Made by a program: the position numbers and the translations under genes. From assembly GCA_002441445.1 (NCBI GenBank), contig DJWC01000012.1:1-5913 (forward strand): 5,913 nt of DNA, read 5' to 3'. The notes under the pieces are model-generated. The model had not been told where the DNA came from and did not search any database. It worked only from the letters and a program-made list of their open reading frames with translations. Origin of the DNA: Pusillimonas sp. UBA6240. GTDB taxonomy: Bacteria > Pseudomonadota > Gammaproteobacteria > Burkholderiales > Burkholderiaceae_B. Below are positions 1-5,746 of the stretch, piece by piece; position 1 is the stretch's first letter; every line of letters begins with the position of its first letter.

Positions 1-993
1 GGCCGCTACCGCCAGTTCCATCAGATCGACGTCGAGGCGCTGGGCTTTGCCGGCCCCGATATCGACGCCGAACTCATCGTCATGCTGGCGCGCTTGTGGA
101 AGCTGCTTGGGCTGGCGGACATCCGCCTGGAACTCAATTCCCTGGGCCAGGCGCAGGAAAGGGCGGCGCACCGGCAGGCGCTCATCGGCTACCTGGAGCA
201 GCACAAAAGCGTGCTCGACGAGGAAGCCTTGCGGCGCATGCACACCAACCCCTTGCGAGTGCTGGATACCAAGAACCCCGCCATGCAGGACATGGCGAAC
301 AATGCGCCGCGGCTGTTCGATTTCCTGGGGGCGGAATCGCTGGCCCATTTCGACGGGGTTTGCGCCAGGCTGGCCGACGCGGGCATCGAGTACACGCTCA
401 ATCCCCGCCTGGTGCGCGGACTGGACTATTACAATCTGACGGTCTTCGAGTGGGTCACCGACAGGCTGGGCGCCCAGGGCACCGTGTGCGGGGGCGGGCG
501 CTACGACGGCCTGTTCGAGCTGCTGGGCGGCAAACCCTCGCCCGCCGTGGGCTTCGCCATCGGCATGGAACGCCTGCTGGATCTGTGCTCGCAGGCCGGC
601 CAGGAGCCGGCCTTGCCGGAATGCCAGATCTATATGGTGCATCAAGGGGAGCAAGCCCAGCGCAAAGCGGCGCAATTGGCCGAGGACTTGCGCGATGCCG
701 GATTGCGTGTCATTGTCCATGCCGGTTCGGCCGGCTTCAAGGCGCAGTTCAAGCGGGCCGACGCCAGCGGGGCGGTGGCGGCCGTCATCATCGGCGGCAA
801 CGAGCTCGAAGCAGGGGCGGCCGGAGTCAAGTGGCTGCGGGAGGAGGCGGCCGGCGACCTGGTGGCGGGCAATCCCGCGGCCGGCGATCCGGTGGCGGGC
901 GATCCCGCGGCGGGCGGCCCCGCGGCGGTTGGCGGCCAGCAGGAGGCGATTCCTTTCGATCGTCTGGTTACAGAGTTGAAATCAAAGGTTTGA
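1..993 (+). CDS. hisS: Histidyl-tRNA synthetase, 5'-truncated by window edge
   Basis: This class II aminoacyl-tRNA synthetase charges tRNA-His with histidine in the cytoplasm. The reading frame is open from base 1 and ends at TGA 991-993, giving 330 residues; roughly the first 110 residues (including motif 1) lie outside the window. It opens inside motif 2 (GRYRQFHQ). The histidine-specific motif LVRGLDYYN starts at local residue 137, followed by GTVCGGGRYDGL and then motif 3 (GFAIGMERLL, residues 184-193). The anticodon-binding domain fills about residue 203 to the end and closes with PFDRLVTELKSKV. The odd feature is a run of Ala/Gly/Asp/Pro pentads at about residues 286-310, just before that C-terminal helix; E. 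coli HisS has nothing like it there. The gene lies 3 nt upstream of yfgM, the usual proteobacterial order. The identification is secure; only the repeat is unusual. Confidence 0.97.
   Translation, partial: GRYRQFHQIDVEALGFAGPDIDAELIVMLARLWKLLGLADIRLELNSLGQAQERAAHRQALIGYLEQHKSVLDEEALRRMHTNPLRVLDTKNPAMQDMANNAPRLFDFLGAESLAHFDGVCARLADAGIEYTLNPRLVRGLDYYNLTVFEWVTDRLGAQGTVCGGGRYDGLFELLGGKPSPAVGFAIGMERLLDLCSQAGQEPALPECQIYMVHQGEQAQRKAAQLAEDLRDAGLRVIVHAGSAGFKAQFKRADASGAVAAVIIGGNELEAGAAGVKWLREEAAGDLVAGNPAAGDPVAGDPAAGGPAAVGGQQEAIPFDRLVTELKSKV
856..930 (+). repeat. 15-bp in-frame tandem repeat inside hisS (about five units)
   Basis: Five 15-bp units begin at 856, 871, 886, 901 and 916. They encode DLVAG, NPAAG, DPVAG, DPAAG and GPAAV. 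Units 1 and 3 differ at two bases, units 2 and 4 at two bases, and units 3 and 4 at two bases, so a 30-bp higher-order period is also visible (856-885 against 886-915, four mismatches). The unit length is a multiple of three, so gain or loss of units keeps the frame. The repeat sits in the surface C-terminal part of HisS, where length changes would be tolerated. Confidence 0.85.
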
Positions 994-996
994 AGC

Positions 997-1632
997 ATGG
1001 CATACGATTTGGAAGAACAGGAAAAACTGGACGCCCTGCGCGCATGGTGGGATCGCTATGGCACTTTGTGCGCCGTGCTGGTGTTCGTCGTCGTGGCCGG
1101 CATCGCGGGGTGGCGCGGTTGGCAGTGGTATCAAGAGCACAAGGCCAGCCAGGCCATGGGTTATTTCGAAGCGCTGGAAAACGCCGCGGGCCAGCAGGGC
1201 GAGGACGCGGTGGCGCGCATCAAGGCGGCCAGCAAGACGCTGCGCGATGATTTTTCCGGCTCCGGCTACACTTCCCGCGGCGTGCTGGTGGCGGCGCAGG
1301 CCTTGCAGGCGCGCAAAGACCTGGACGGCGCGCGCGAGCAGCTCGAATGGCTGGTCAAGAACGGCGGCGACGCCGCGCTGCTTCCCTTGGCCCGCCTGAG
1401 GCTGGCCGGCGTGCTGCTCGAACAGAAACAGTATGACCAGGCGCTGGCCCAGCTGTCCAACGCGCCGGCCTCTTTTGCCGGCCTGTATGCCGACCGGCGC
1501 GGGGATATCCTGCTCGCCCAGGGCAAGCGGGCCGAAGCCAAGGCGGCCTGGGAAACCGCCCTGAAAGAATTGGGCGCCGACCCGGCAGCGCAAATTGTTC
1601 AATTGAAGATCGATGCTTTAGGTGGAGCCTGA
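997..1632 (+). CDS. yfgM: YfgM-family inner-membrane protein with periplasmic TPR-like domain
   Basis: The 211-residue product matches the layout of E. coli YfgM (206 aa as I recall), a single-pass inner-membrane protein known to associate with the SecYEG translocon and the periplasmic chaperone PpiD. Residues 1-22 are charged and rich in Glu, Asp and Trp (cytoplasmic). Residues about 23-41 form a hydrophobic membrane segment (VLVFVVVAGIAG), followed by a Trp/Arg-rich border. The rest is an alanine-rich helical domain of the TPR_21 type. The family signature around residues 163-185 (YADRRGDILLAQGKRAEA, then AW) and the closing QIVQLKIDALGGA align well by eye with E. coli YfgM. The ATG is preceded by AAAGG at 984-988 with an 8-nt spacer. 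It lies 3 nt after hisS and 3 nt before bamB, so cotranscription is expected. Family assignment is strong; the chaperone role here is inferred from E. coli. Confidence 0.9.
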   Translation: MAYDLEEQEKLDALRAWWDRYGTLCAVLVFVVVAGIAGWRGWQWYQEHKASQAMGYFEALENAAGQQGEDAVARIKAASKTLRDDFSGSGYTSRGVLVAAQALQARKDLDGAREQLEWLVKNGGDAALLPLARLRLAGVLLEQKQYDQALAQLSNAPASFAGLYADRRGDILLAQGKRAEAKAAWETALKELGADPAAQIVQLKIDALGGA

Positions 1633-1635
1633 TCC

Positions 1636-2793
1636 ATGCAAGTCGCCATTACCCGCCGTATCATGCGCAGCGCCATTCTTGCCGTCGGCATTGCCGCCCT
1701 GGCTGGATGCTCCATGTTTTCCAGCAAGAACCCGCGCTACGAGCCCACCCCCCTGACCGAATATCCCGCCGGCGTGTCCGCCCGGGTGGCCTGGTCGGCG
1801 CCCATCGGCAGCGGCAGCGGCTACGGCTTCATCCCGGCGGTGGTGGGCGATTCCGTGTATGCGGCGACGCCCAACGGCAGGGTCAGCAAGCTGGATCTGG
1901 GCAGCGGCCGGGTGCAATGGCAGACCGGTGTGGACAAGGCCTTGTCCGCCGGCGTGGGGTCCGACGGTCGGACCACGGCGGTTGCCGCCAGCGATGGCGC
2001 CGTCATCGCCTTCGACGAGCAAGGCAAGGAAAAATGGCGCAGCAACGCCACCAGCGCCGTCAATATTCCGCCCGCCGTCGGCGCCGGCGTGGTCGTCGTG
2101 CGCAGCAGCGATTACCGCATCCAGGCCTTCGACGCGGCCACGGGCGAGCCGCGCTGGAACATCCAGCGGCCCGGCCCGGCCCTGGCGCTCAAGACCAATA
2201 TGCAGATGTTGATCCTGGACGGGCTGCTGATTTCCGGTTTGCCCAACGGGCGCCTCATGGCCATAGACGCCGCCACCGGCAATGTCCAATGGGAAGGCAC
2301 GGTATCCGTGTCCCAGGGGGCGACCGACCTCGAGCGCATCAGCGATGTCGTCGGCACGCCGCAGGTGCAGGGCCCCTTGCTGTGCGCCGTCACCTATCAG
2401 GGACGCATGGTGTGTTTCGATGTATCCCAGGGCGGGCGGCCGGTCTGGGAACAGCGCTTTTCCAGCAATACCGGCATGGCTACCGATCCGCAGCACGCCT
2501 ATGCGGCCAACCAGCGCGACACGGTGTACGCCTATGGCCTGACCGACGGCCACGAAGTCTGGAAGCAGGATGCGCTGCGCAATCGCCGCCTGTCGGCGCC
2601 CGCCGTGGTGCCCCAGGCGGTGGCCGTGGGCGATTTCGAAGGCTATGTGCACTTCTTGTCGCGCAGCGACGGCCATCTGCTGGGCCGCCTGCAGGTGGGC
2701 GGAGGCAGCATCGTGTCGCCCCTGGTCGCCACCCCGCGCGGCGTGCTGGTGCAGACCGGCGGCGGGAATCTGGTTCTGGTTGCTACGAATTGA
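1636..2793 (+). CDS. bamB: Outer-membrane assembly lipoprotein BamB
   Basis: BamB is the beta-propeller lipoprotein of the BAM complex that binds BamA and helps fold outer-membrane proteins. The 385-residue product is close to E. coli's length (392 as I recall). It starts with a lipoprotein signal peptide: basic residues R7 and R8, a hydrophobic stretch, then the lipobox LAGC with lipidated Cys25. Ser26 follows, so the Lol rule predicts outer-membrane sorting. The rest carries repeated PQQ/WD-like blade motifs such as AFDAATGEPRW, AIDAATGNVQW and AYGLTDGHEVW, plus the family segment ATDLERISDV and VGDFEGYVHFL. The chosen ATG has GGAG at 1623-1626 with a 9-nt spacer. An internal ATG at 1663 (Met10) would still leave a short signal peptide but lacks such a site. 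The stop TGA 2791-2793 overlaps the likely TTG start of der. Position between yfgM and der is the classic context. Confidence 0.95.
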   Translation: MQVAITRRIMRSAILAVGIAALAGCSMFSSKNPRYEPTPLTEYPAGVSARVAWSAPIGSGSGYGFIPAVVGDSVYAATPNGRVSKLDLGSGRVQWQTGVDKALSAGVGSDGRTTAVAASDGAVIAFDEQGKEKWRSNATSAVNIPPAVGAGVVVVRSSDYRIQAFDAATGEPRWNIQRPGPALALKTNMQMLILDGLLISGLPNGRLMAIDAATGNVQWEGTVSVSQGATDLERISDVVGTPQVQGPLLCAVTYQGRMVCFDVSQGGRPVWEQRFSSNTGMATDPQHAYAANQRDTVYAYGLTDGHEVWKQDALRNRRLSAPAVVPQAVAVGDFEGYVHFLSRSDGHLLGRLQVGGGSIVSPLVATPRGVLVQTGGGNLVLVATN

Positions 2794-4304
2794 ACAATAT
2801 TGCTTTGAAACCGGTCGTTGCCCTGGTGGGCCGCGCCAATGTGGGCAAGTCCACCTTGTTCAACCGGATCACGCGTTCGCGCGCCGCGCTGGTGGCGGAC
2901 TTCTCCGGCCTGACCCGCGATCGCCATTACGGCGAAGGGCGGGTCGGCCGGCATCCCTTCATCGCCGTGGACACGGGCGGCTTCGAACCCGTGGCCAAGG
3001 ATGGCATCCTGCTTGAAATGGCGCGCCAGACGCAGCAGGCCATCGCCGAAGCCGATGTGGTCATTTTCCTGGTCGACGCCCGTGCGGGCGTCAACGCGCA
3101 CGACCACGAAATTGCGCGCCTGCTGCGCAAGACGGGCCAGCGGATATTCCTGGCCGTGAACAAGGCCGAAGGCATGCGCTATGGCTCGGCCGCCAGCGAG
3201 TTCCACGAATTGGGGCTGGGGGAACCCTATCCGATTTCCGCCTCGCACGGCGACGGGGTGGTGGACCTGATCGAACGGGCGCTGTCTTATCTGGACGAAG
3301 AAGACAGCGAAAGCGGGTCCGGCGGCCGCGGCCCAAAGACGGCCCGCAGGGCGGATCGGAAGGATCAGCAAGCCGGGGCGCGGCAAAGTCCTGCCAGTGT
3401 ACCGGAAGAGTCCGCCGGGGAAGGCCCGGCCGAAGAAGGCCTGGCCGGGGAAGACGCGCAAGCCGGAGAGGGCGGCGCGGCCGATGCGCACGTTCATCGC
3501 ATCAAGCTGGCGGTGGTGGGCCGGCCCAATGTGGGCAAGTCCACGCTCATCAATACGCTGCTGGGCGAAGAGCGGGTCATCGCCTTCGACCTGCCGGGCA
3601 CGACACGCGATGCCATCGAGATCGACTTCGACCGGGGCGGCGTGGGCTATACGCTCATCGATACGGCGGGGCTGAGGCGGCGCGGCAAGGTCTTCGAAGC
3701 CGTGGAAAAATTTTCGGTCATCAAGACTTTGCAGGCCATCGAAGCGTGCAATGTCGTCTTGCTGATGCTGGATGCGCAGGCGGAAATTTCCGACCAGGAC
3801 GCCCACATAGCCGGTTTCGTGCTCGAAACTGGCAAGGCCCTGGTGGTGGCTATCAATAAATGGGATGGCCTTTCCGCCGAACAGCGCGAACGCGTACTGC
3901 GCGACTTCGAACGCAAGCTGCGCTTCTTGTCCTTCGCCAAGATGCACACCGTGTCCGCCCTGAAAGGCCAGGGCGTGAACGCCTTGCTCAGGTCGGTGAA
4001 CGCTGCCCATGCGGCGGCCTTCGCCAAACTGTCCACGCCCAAGCTGACGCGCGTCCTGCAGGCGGCGGTCGAGCAGCAGCAGCCTCCCCGCAAAGGCATA
4101 TTCAGGCCCAAGATGCGTTATGCTCACCAAGGCGGGCAGAATCCGCCGCGCATCATCATCCATGGCAATGCGCTGGACGCCATTCCGGATTCCTATCGCC
4201 GCTATCTCGAAACTCGCTTCCGCGAGGCCTTCAAGCTGGACGGCACGCCTTTGCGCATAGAATTCAAGTCTTCCGAAAACCCTTACCTACAGAGGCCGCA
4301 GTGA
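2790..4304 (+). CDS. der: Ribosome assembly GTPase Der (EngA), non-ATG start
   Basis: Der is a cytoplasmic GTPase with two tandem G domains and a C-terminal KH-like domain; it is needed for 50S subunit assembly. With the TTG at 2790 the product is 504 aa. G domain 1 shows GRANVGKST (residues 14-22), FSGLTRDRHYG, DTGGF, NKAE and the SASHGDG loop. G domain 2 shows GRPNVGKST (244-252), LPGTTRDAI, DTAGLRRRGKV, NKWDG and SALKGQG. The KH-like domain covers about the last 100 residues (PPRIIIHGNALDAIPDSYRR, then ENPY). No ATG exists near the N terminus. TTG 2790 overlaps the bamB stop (ATTGA); TTG 2805 would give a product beginning MKPVVALVGR. Neither has a clear Shine-Dalgarno site, so coupling to bamB translation is inferred. 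Oddities: Ala16 and Ser replace prolines conserved in E. coli G domain 1, and the inter-domain linker is long (about residues 169-237) with pentad repeats. The gene overlaps hisC by 4 nt. Confidence 0.95.
   Translation: MNNIALKPVVALVGRANVGKSTLFNRITRSRAALVADFSGLTRDRHYGEGRVGRHPFIAVDTGGFEPVAKDGILLEMARQTQQAIAEADVVIFLVDARAGVNAHDHEIARLLRKTGQRIFLAVNKAEGMRYGSAASEFHELGLGEPYPISASHGDGVVDLIERALSYLDEEDSESGSGGRGPKTARRADRKDQQAGARQSPASVPEESAGEGPAEEGLAGEDAQAGEGGAADAHVHRIKLAVVGRPNVGKSTLINTLLGEERVIAFDLPGTTRDAIEIDFDRGGVGYTLIDTAGLRRRGKVFEAVEKFSVIKTLQAIEACNVVLLMLDAQAEISDQDAHIAGFVLETGKALVVAINKWDGLSAEQRERVLRDFERKLRFLSFAKMHTVSALKGQGVNALLRSVNAAHAAAFAKLSTPKLTRVLQAAVEQQQPPRKGIFRPKMRYAHQGGQNPPRIIIHGNALDAIPDSYRRYLETRFREAFKLDGTPLRIEFKSSENPYLQRPQ
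2824..2854 (+). repeat. Direct repeat copy 1: P-loop coding segment of Der G domain 1
   Basis: This 31-bp segment is nearly identical to 3514-3544 in the same gene. Only two adjacent bases differ (CG at 2834-2835, GC at 3524-3525). The copies are 690 bp apart, exactly 230 codons, and encode the two P-loops. The origin is the old duplication of the G domain, but the match at silent positions is close. Confidence 0.85.
3414..3473 (+). repeat. Degenerate 15-bp-period repeat in the Der inter-domain linker
   Basis: Units starting at 3414, 3429 and 3444 encode AGEGP, AEEGL and AGEDA, followed after an inserted Gln codon by AGEG at 3462. The 10-bp core GCCGGGGAAG occurs exactly at 3414-3423 and 3444-3453, 30 bp apart. 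The region lies in the acidic, low-complexity linker between the two G domains, a part of the protein where sequence is poorly conserved. Confidence 0.65.
3514..3544 (+). repeat. Direct repeat copy 2: P-loop coding segment of Der G domain 2
   Basis: Partner of the segment at 2824-2854 (29 of 31 bases identical). This copy encodes the canonical GRPNVGKST P-loop, whereas copy 1 encodes GRANVGKST because of the two swapped bases. Confidence 0.85.
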
Positions 4305-5383
4305 GCCGTTACTGGAGCGATCACCTTGCCGATCTGGCGCCCTACGTCGCCGGCGAGCAGCCCAAGGTCGCCGATCTGATCAAACTCAATACCAACGAAC
4401 ACCCTTACGGGCCTTCGCCCCGCGCCCTGGATGCCATCCGCGCGGCAGCCACCGACAGGCTGCGCCTGTATCCGGACAACGAGTGCACGGCCTTGCGCGA
4501 GGCCATTGCGCATCATCACGGGGTGCGGGCCGGCCAGGTTTTCGTAGGCAATGGTTCGGACGAAGTGCTGGCCCACATCTTCAACGGCCTGTTCCGGCGC
4601 GCCGGCCGGTCCTTGCTGATGCCGGACATCACCTATAGCTTCTATCGCACCTATTGCAGGCTGTTTGACATTCCCGTGGACCTGCAGCCGCTCGCGGACG
4701 ATTTTTCGCTGCGCGTGACCGATTACACGGCGGCGCGGCAGCCCGGGCCGGCGGGCATCATCTTCGCCAATCCGAATGCGCCCACGGGCATCGCGCTGCC
4801 GCTGCGGGACGTCGCCGCCATCGCCGAAGCGCACCCGGACATACCGGTAGTGGTGGACGAGGCCTATGTCGACTTCGGCGGGGACTCGGCCGTGGCGCTG
4901 CTGGCCAGCCATCCCAACATCATCGTGGTGCATACCATGTCGAAGTCGCGCTCGCTCGCGGGCCTGAGGGTAGGCTACGCCATGGCGAGCGAAGAAATCG
5001 TGCAGGGGCTGCAGCGGGTGAAAGACAGCTTCAATTCATATCCGCTGGATACCTTGGCGCAGGTGGGCGCCATCGCCGCCATACAAGACGACGCTTACTT
5101 CCGCCAAGGCTGCCGCGCCATCATCGACGCGCGGGAACAGCTCGTGCAGCAATTGGAAACGCTTGGATTCGAAGTGTTACCCAGCTGCGCCAATTTCGTC
5201 TTCGCCAGGCATCCGCAATACGACGGAGGCGAGCTGGCCGCGGCGCTGCGCGCCAGGGCCATACTGGTGCGGCATTTCAAGCAAGCTCGCATAGATCAAT
5301 TTTTACGCATTACCGTGGGAACTCCTGACGATTGCGCGCGTCTATGTAGTACCTTGGCCGAAATATTAGGTAAAGCAAATTAA
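4301..5383 (+). CDS. hisC: Histidinol-phosphate aminotransferase HisC
   Basis: HisC is a PLP-dependent class I/II aminotransferase that converts imidazole-acetol phosphate and glutamate to histidinol phosphate in histidine biosynthesis. The 360-residue product has the family landmarks: LNTNEHPYGPSP near residues 29-40, NGSDEVL, FANPNAPTG with Asn157, VVDEAYVDF with Asp186 and Tyr189, and HTMSKSRSLAGLRVG with Lys215 as the Schiff-base lysine. The C-terminal FLRITVGTPDD carries Arg336, expected to bind the substrate carboxylate or phosphate. I chose GTG 4301 because it overlaps the der stop as GTGA and has AGAGG at 4291-4295 with a 5-nt spacer. The product begins MSRYWSDHLADLAPYV, a normal HisC N terminus. 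The gene sits between der and hfq, away from the expected his operon, so it may be the only copy or a paralogue; some HisC-like enzymes also act on aromatic amino acids. The last 30 or so codons are distinctly AT-rich (CTA, TGT, AGT, ATA, TTA). Confidence 0.93.
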   Translation: MSRYWSDHLADLAPYVAGEQPKVADLIKLNTNEHPYGPSPRALDAIRAAATDRLRLYPDNECTALREAIAHHHGVRAGQVFVGNGSDEVLAHIFNGLFRRAGRSLLMPDITYSFYRTYCRLFDIPVDLQPLADDFSLRVTDYTAARQPGPAGIIFANPNAPTGIALPLRDVAAIAEAHPDIPVVVDEAYVDFGGDSAVALLASHPNIIVVHTMSKSRSLAGLRVGYAMASEEIVQGLQRVKDSFNSYPLDTLAQVGAIAAIQDDAYFRQGCRAIIDAREQLVQQLETLGFEVLPSCANFVFARHPQYDGGELAAALRARAILVRHFKQARIDQFLRITVGTPDDCARLCSTLAEILGKAN

Positions 5384-5415
5384 AGTACATACAGCCATTC
5401 AGCCGCGTGCGTGTT

Positions 5416-5429
5416 CAGGGAAAACCCTG
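5416..5429 (+). other. Perfect dyad CAGGG-AAAA-CCCTG upstream of hfq
   Basis: Two 5-bp complementary arms (5416-5420 and 5425-5429) enclose AAAA. No T tract follows, so a terminator is unlikely. The right arm runs into the 8-bp palindrome CTGTACAG (5427-5434). It could be an operator or a small leader hairpin; function is not known. Confidence 0.4.
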
Positions 5430-5458
5430 TACAGTATGGGCTTTCACCAAATTATTTT
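5428..5458 (+). promoter_or_regulatory. Weak candidate promoter region for hfq
   Basis: TGTACA at 5428-5433 matches four of six bases of the -35 consensus TTGACA. Downstream are the -10-like hexamers AATTAT (5450-5455, 16-nt spacer) and TATTTT (5453-5458, 19-nt spacer), each four of six. All are weak matches. The case for a promoter rests mainly on the 99-bp gap after hisC, its AT-rich run at 5449-5469, and the fact that hfq is usually expressed at a high level. The exact element cannot be fixed from sequence alone, and read-through from hisC is equally possible since I see no terminator after hisC. Confidence 0.3.
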
Positions 5459-5464
5459 AAATAA
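5452..5464 (+). other. AT-only 13-bp palindrome before the hfq ribosome-binding site
   Basis: TTATTT (5452-5457) and AAATAA (5459-5464) are perfectly complementary around a central T. The element lies 6 nt upstream of the GGAG ribosome-binding site. It may be part of a -10 region, a repressor site, or, in RNA, an A/U-rich stretch that Hfq could bind itself; each of these is speculation. Confidence 0.4.
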
Positions 5465-5482
5465 CAAATTGGAGCCTAGCCG

Positions 5483-5719
5483 ATGAGCAATAAAGGGCAA
5501 ACACTACAAGATCCATTTCTCAATGCTCTGCGCAAGGATCACGTGCCCGTATCGATTTACCTGGTCAATGGAATCAAACTGCAAGGGCAGGTTGAATCTT
5601 TTGATCAATATGTCGTTCTGCTACGTAATACCGTTACGCAAATGGTATACAAACACGCTATTTCCACCGTCGTTCCCGCCCGCCCGGTGGCTTTCCAAGT
5701 GGATGCGCAGCCTGAATAA
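5483..5719 (+). CDS. hfq: RNA chaperone Hfq
   Basis: Hfq forms a hexameric Sm-like ring that pairs small RNAs with mRNAs. The 78-residue protein has GQTLQDPFLNALR (proximal-face Gln9 and Asp10), the Sm1 motif with Tyr26 (distal face) and GIKLQG (Lys32), FDQYVVLLRNTV, and the Sm2 motif VYKHAIST (Lys57, His58) ending VVPAR. The C-terminal tail after Pro65 is only 13 residues, far shorter than in E. coli (102 aa in total), as is usual in Burkholderiales. The rim segment reads RKDH (17-20) where E. coli has RRER, so the basic rim patch is weaker. The ATG has GGAG at 5471-5474 with an 8-nt spacer. By hand count the gene is about 47% GC, well below its neighbours, and uses CTA, ACA, GGA and TCT codons. 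It is followed after 75 nt by hflX, the standard partner gene. Confidence 0.98.
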   Translation: MSNKGQTLQDPFLNALRKDHVPVSIYLVNGIKLQGQVESFDQYVVLLRNTVTQMVYKHAISTVVPARPVAFQVDAQPE

Positions 5720-5746
5720 ACGCATCATCGTCAAGCTGGCCGATAC

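Noticed and set aside
856..930. Tandem repeat in hisS considered as a CRISPR array or mobile repeat
   Set aside because: Units are 15 bp, have no spacers, keep the reading frame, and lie within a coding gene; this is a protein-coding minisatellite.
96..1250. 384-codon plus-strand frame overlapping hisS and yfgM
   Set aside because: An off-frame reading with an Arg/Gly/Ala-rich product; the hisS and yfgM frames carry the conserved motifs.
982..1602. 206-codon open frame on the minus strand opposite yfgM
   Set aside because: Explained by high third-position GC in yfgM; no family signature seen.
1618..2676. 352-codon open frame on the minus strand opposite bamB
   Set aside because: It mirrors the bamB codons, is rich in Gly, His and Ala, has no motif, and bamB is well supported on the other strand.
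2643..4163. 506-codon open frame on the minus strand opposite bamB and der
   Set aside because: It is antisense to clear Der motifs, has a composition typical of GC-rich shadow frames (His, Gly, Arg, Ala rich) and shows no recognisable domain.
4283..4933. 216-codon open frame on the minus strand opposite hisC
   Set aside because: Antisense to HisC catalytic motifs and without its own domain signature.
5427..5434. CTGTACAG as a possible LexA (SOS) box
   Set aside because: The proteobacterial LexA site needs CTG and CAG spaced by 10 bases; here they are only two bases apart, and no CAG occurs at the right distance.
5384..5482. Terminator after hisC
   Set aside because: The only hairpin (5416-5429) has a 5-bp stem and is followed by GTACAGTATGGG rather than a T tract.
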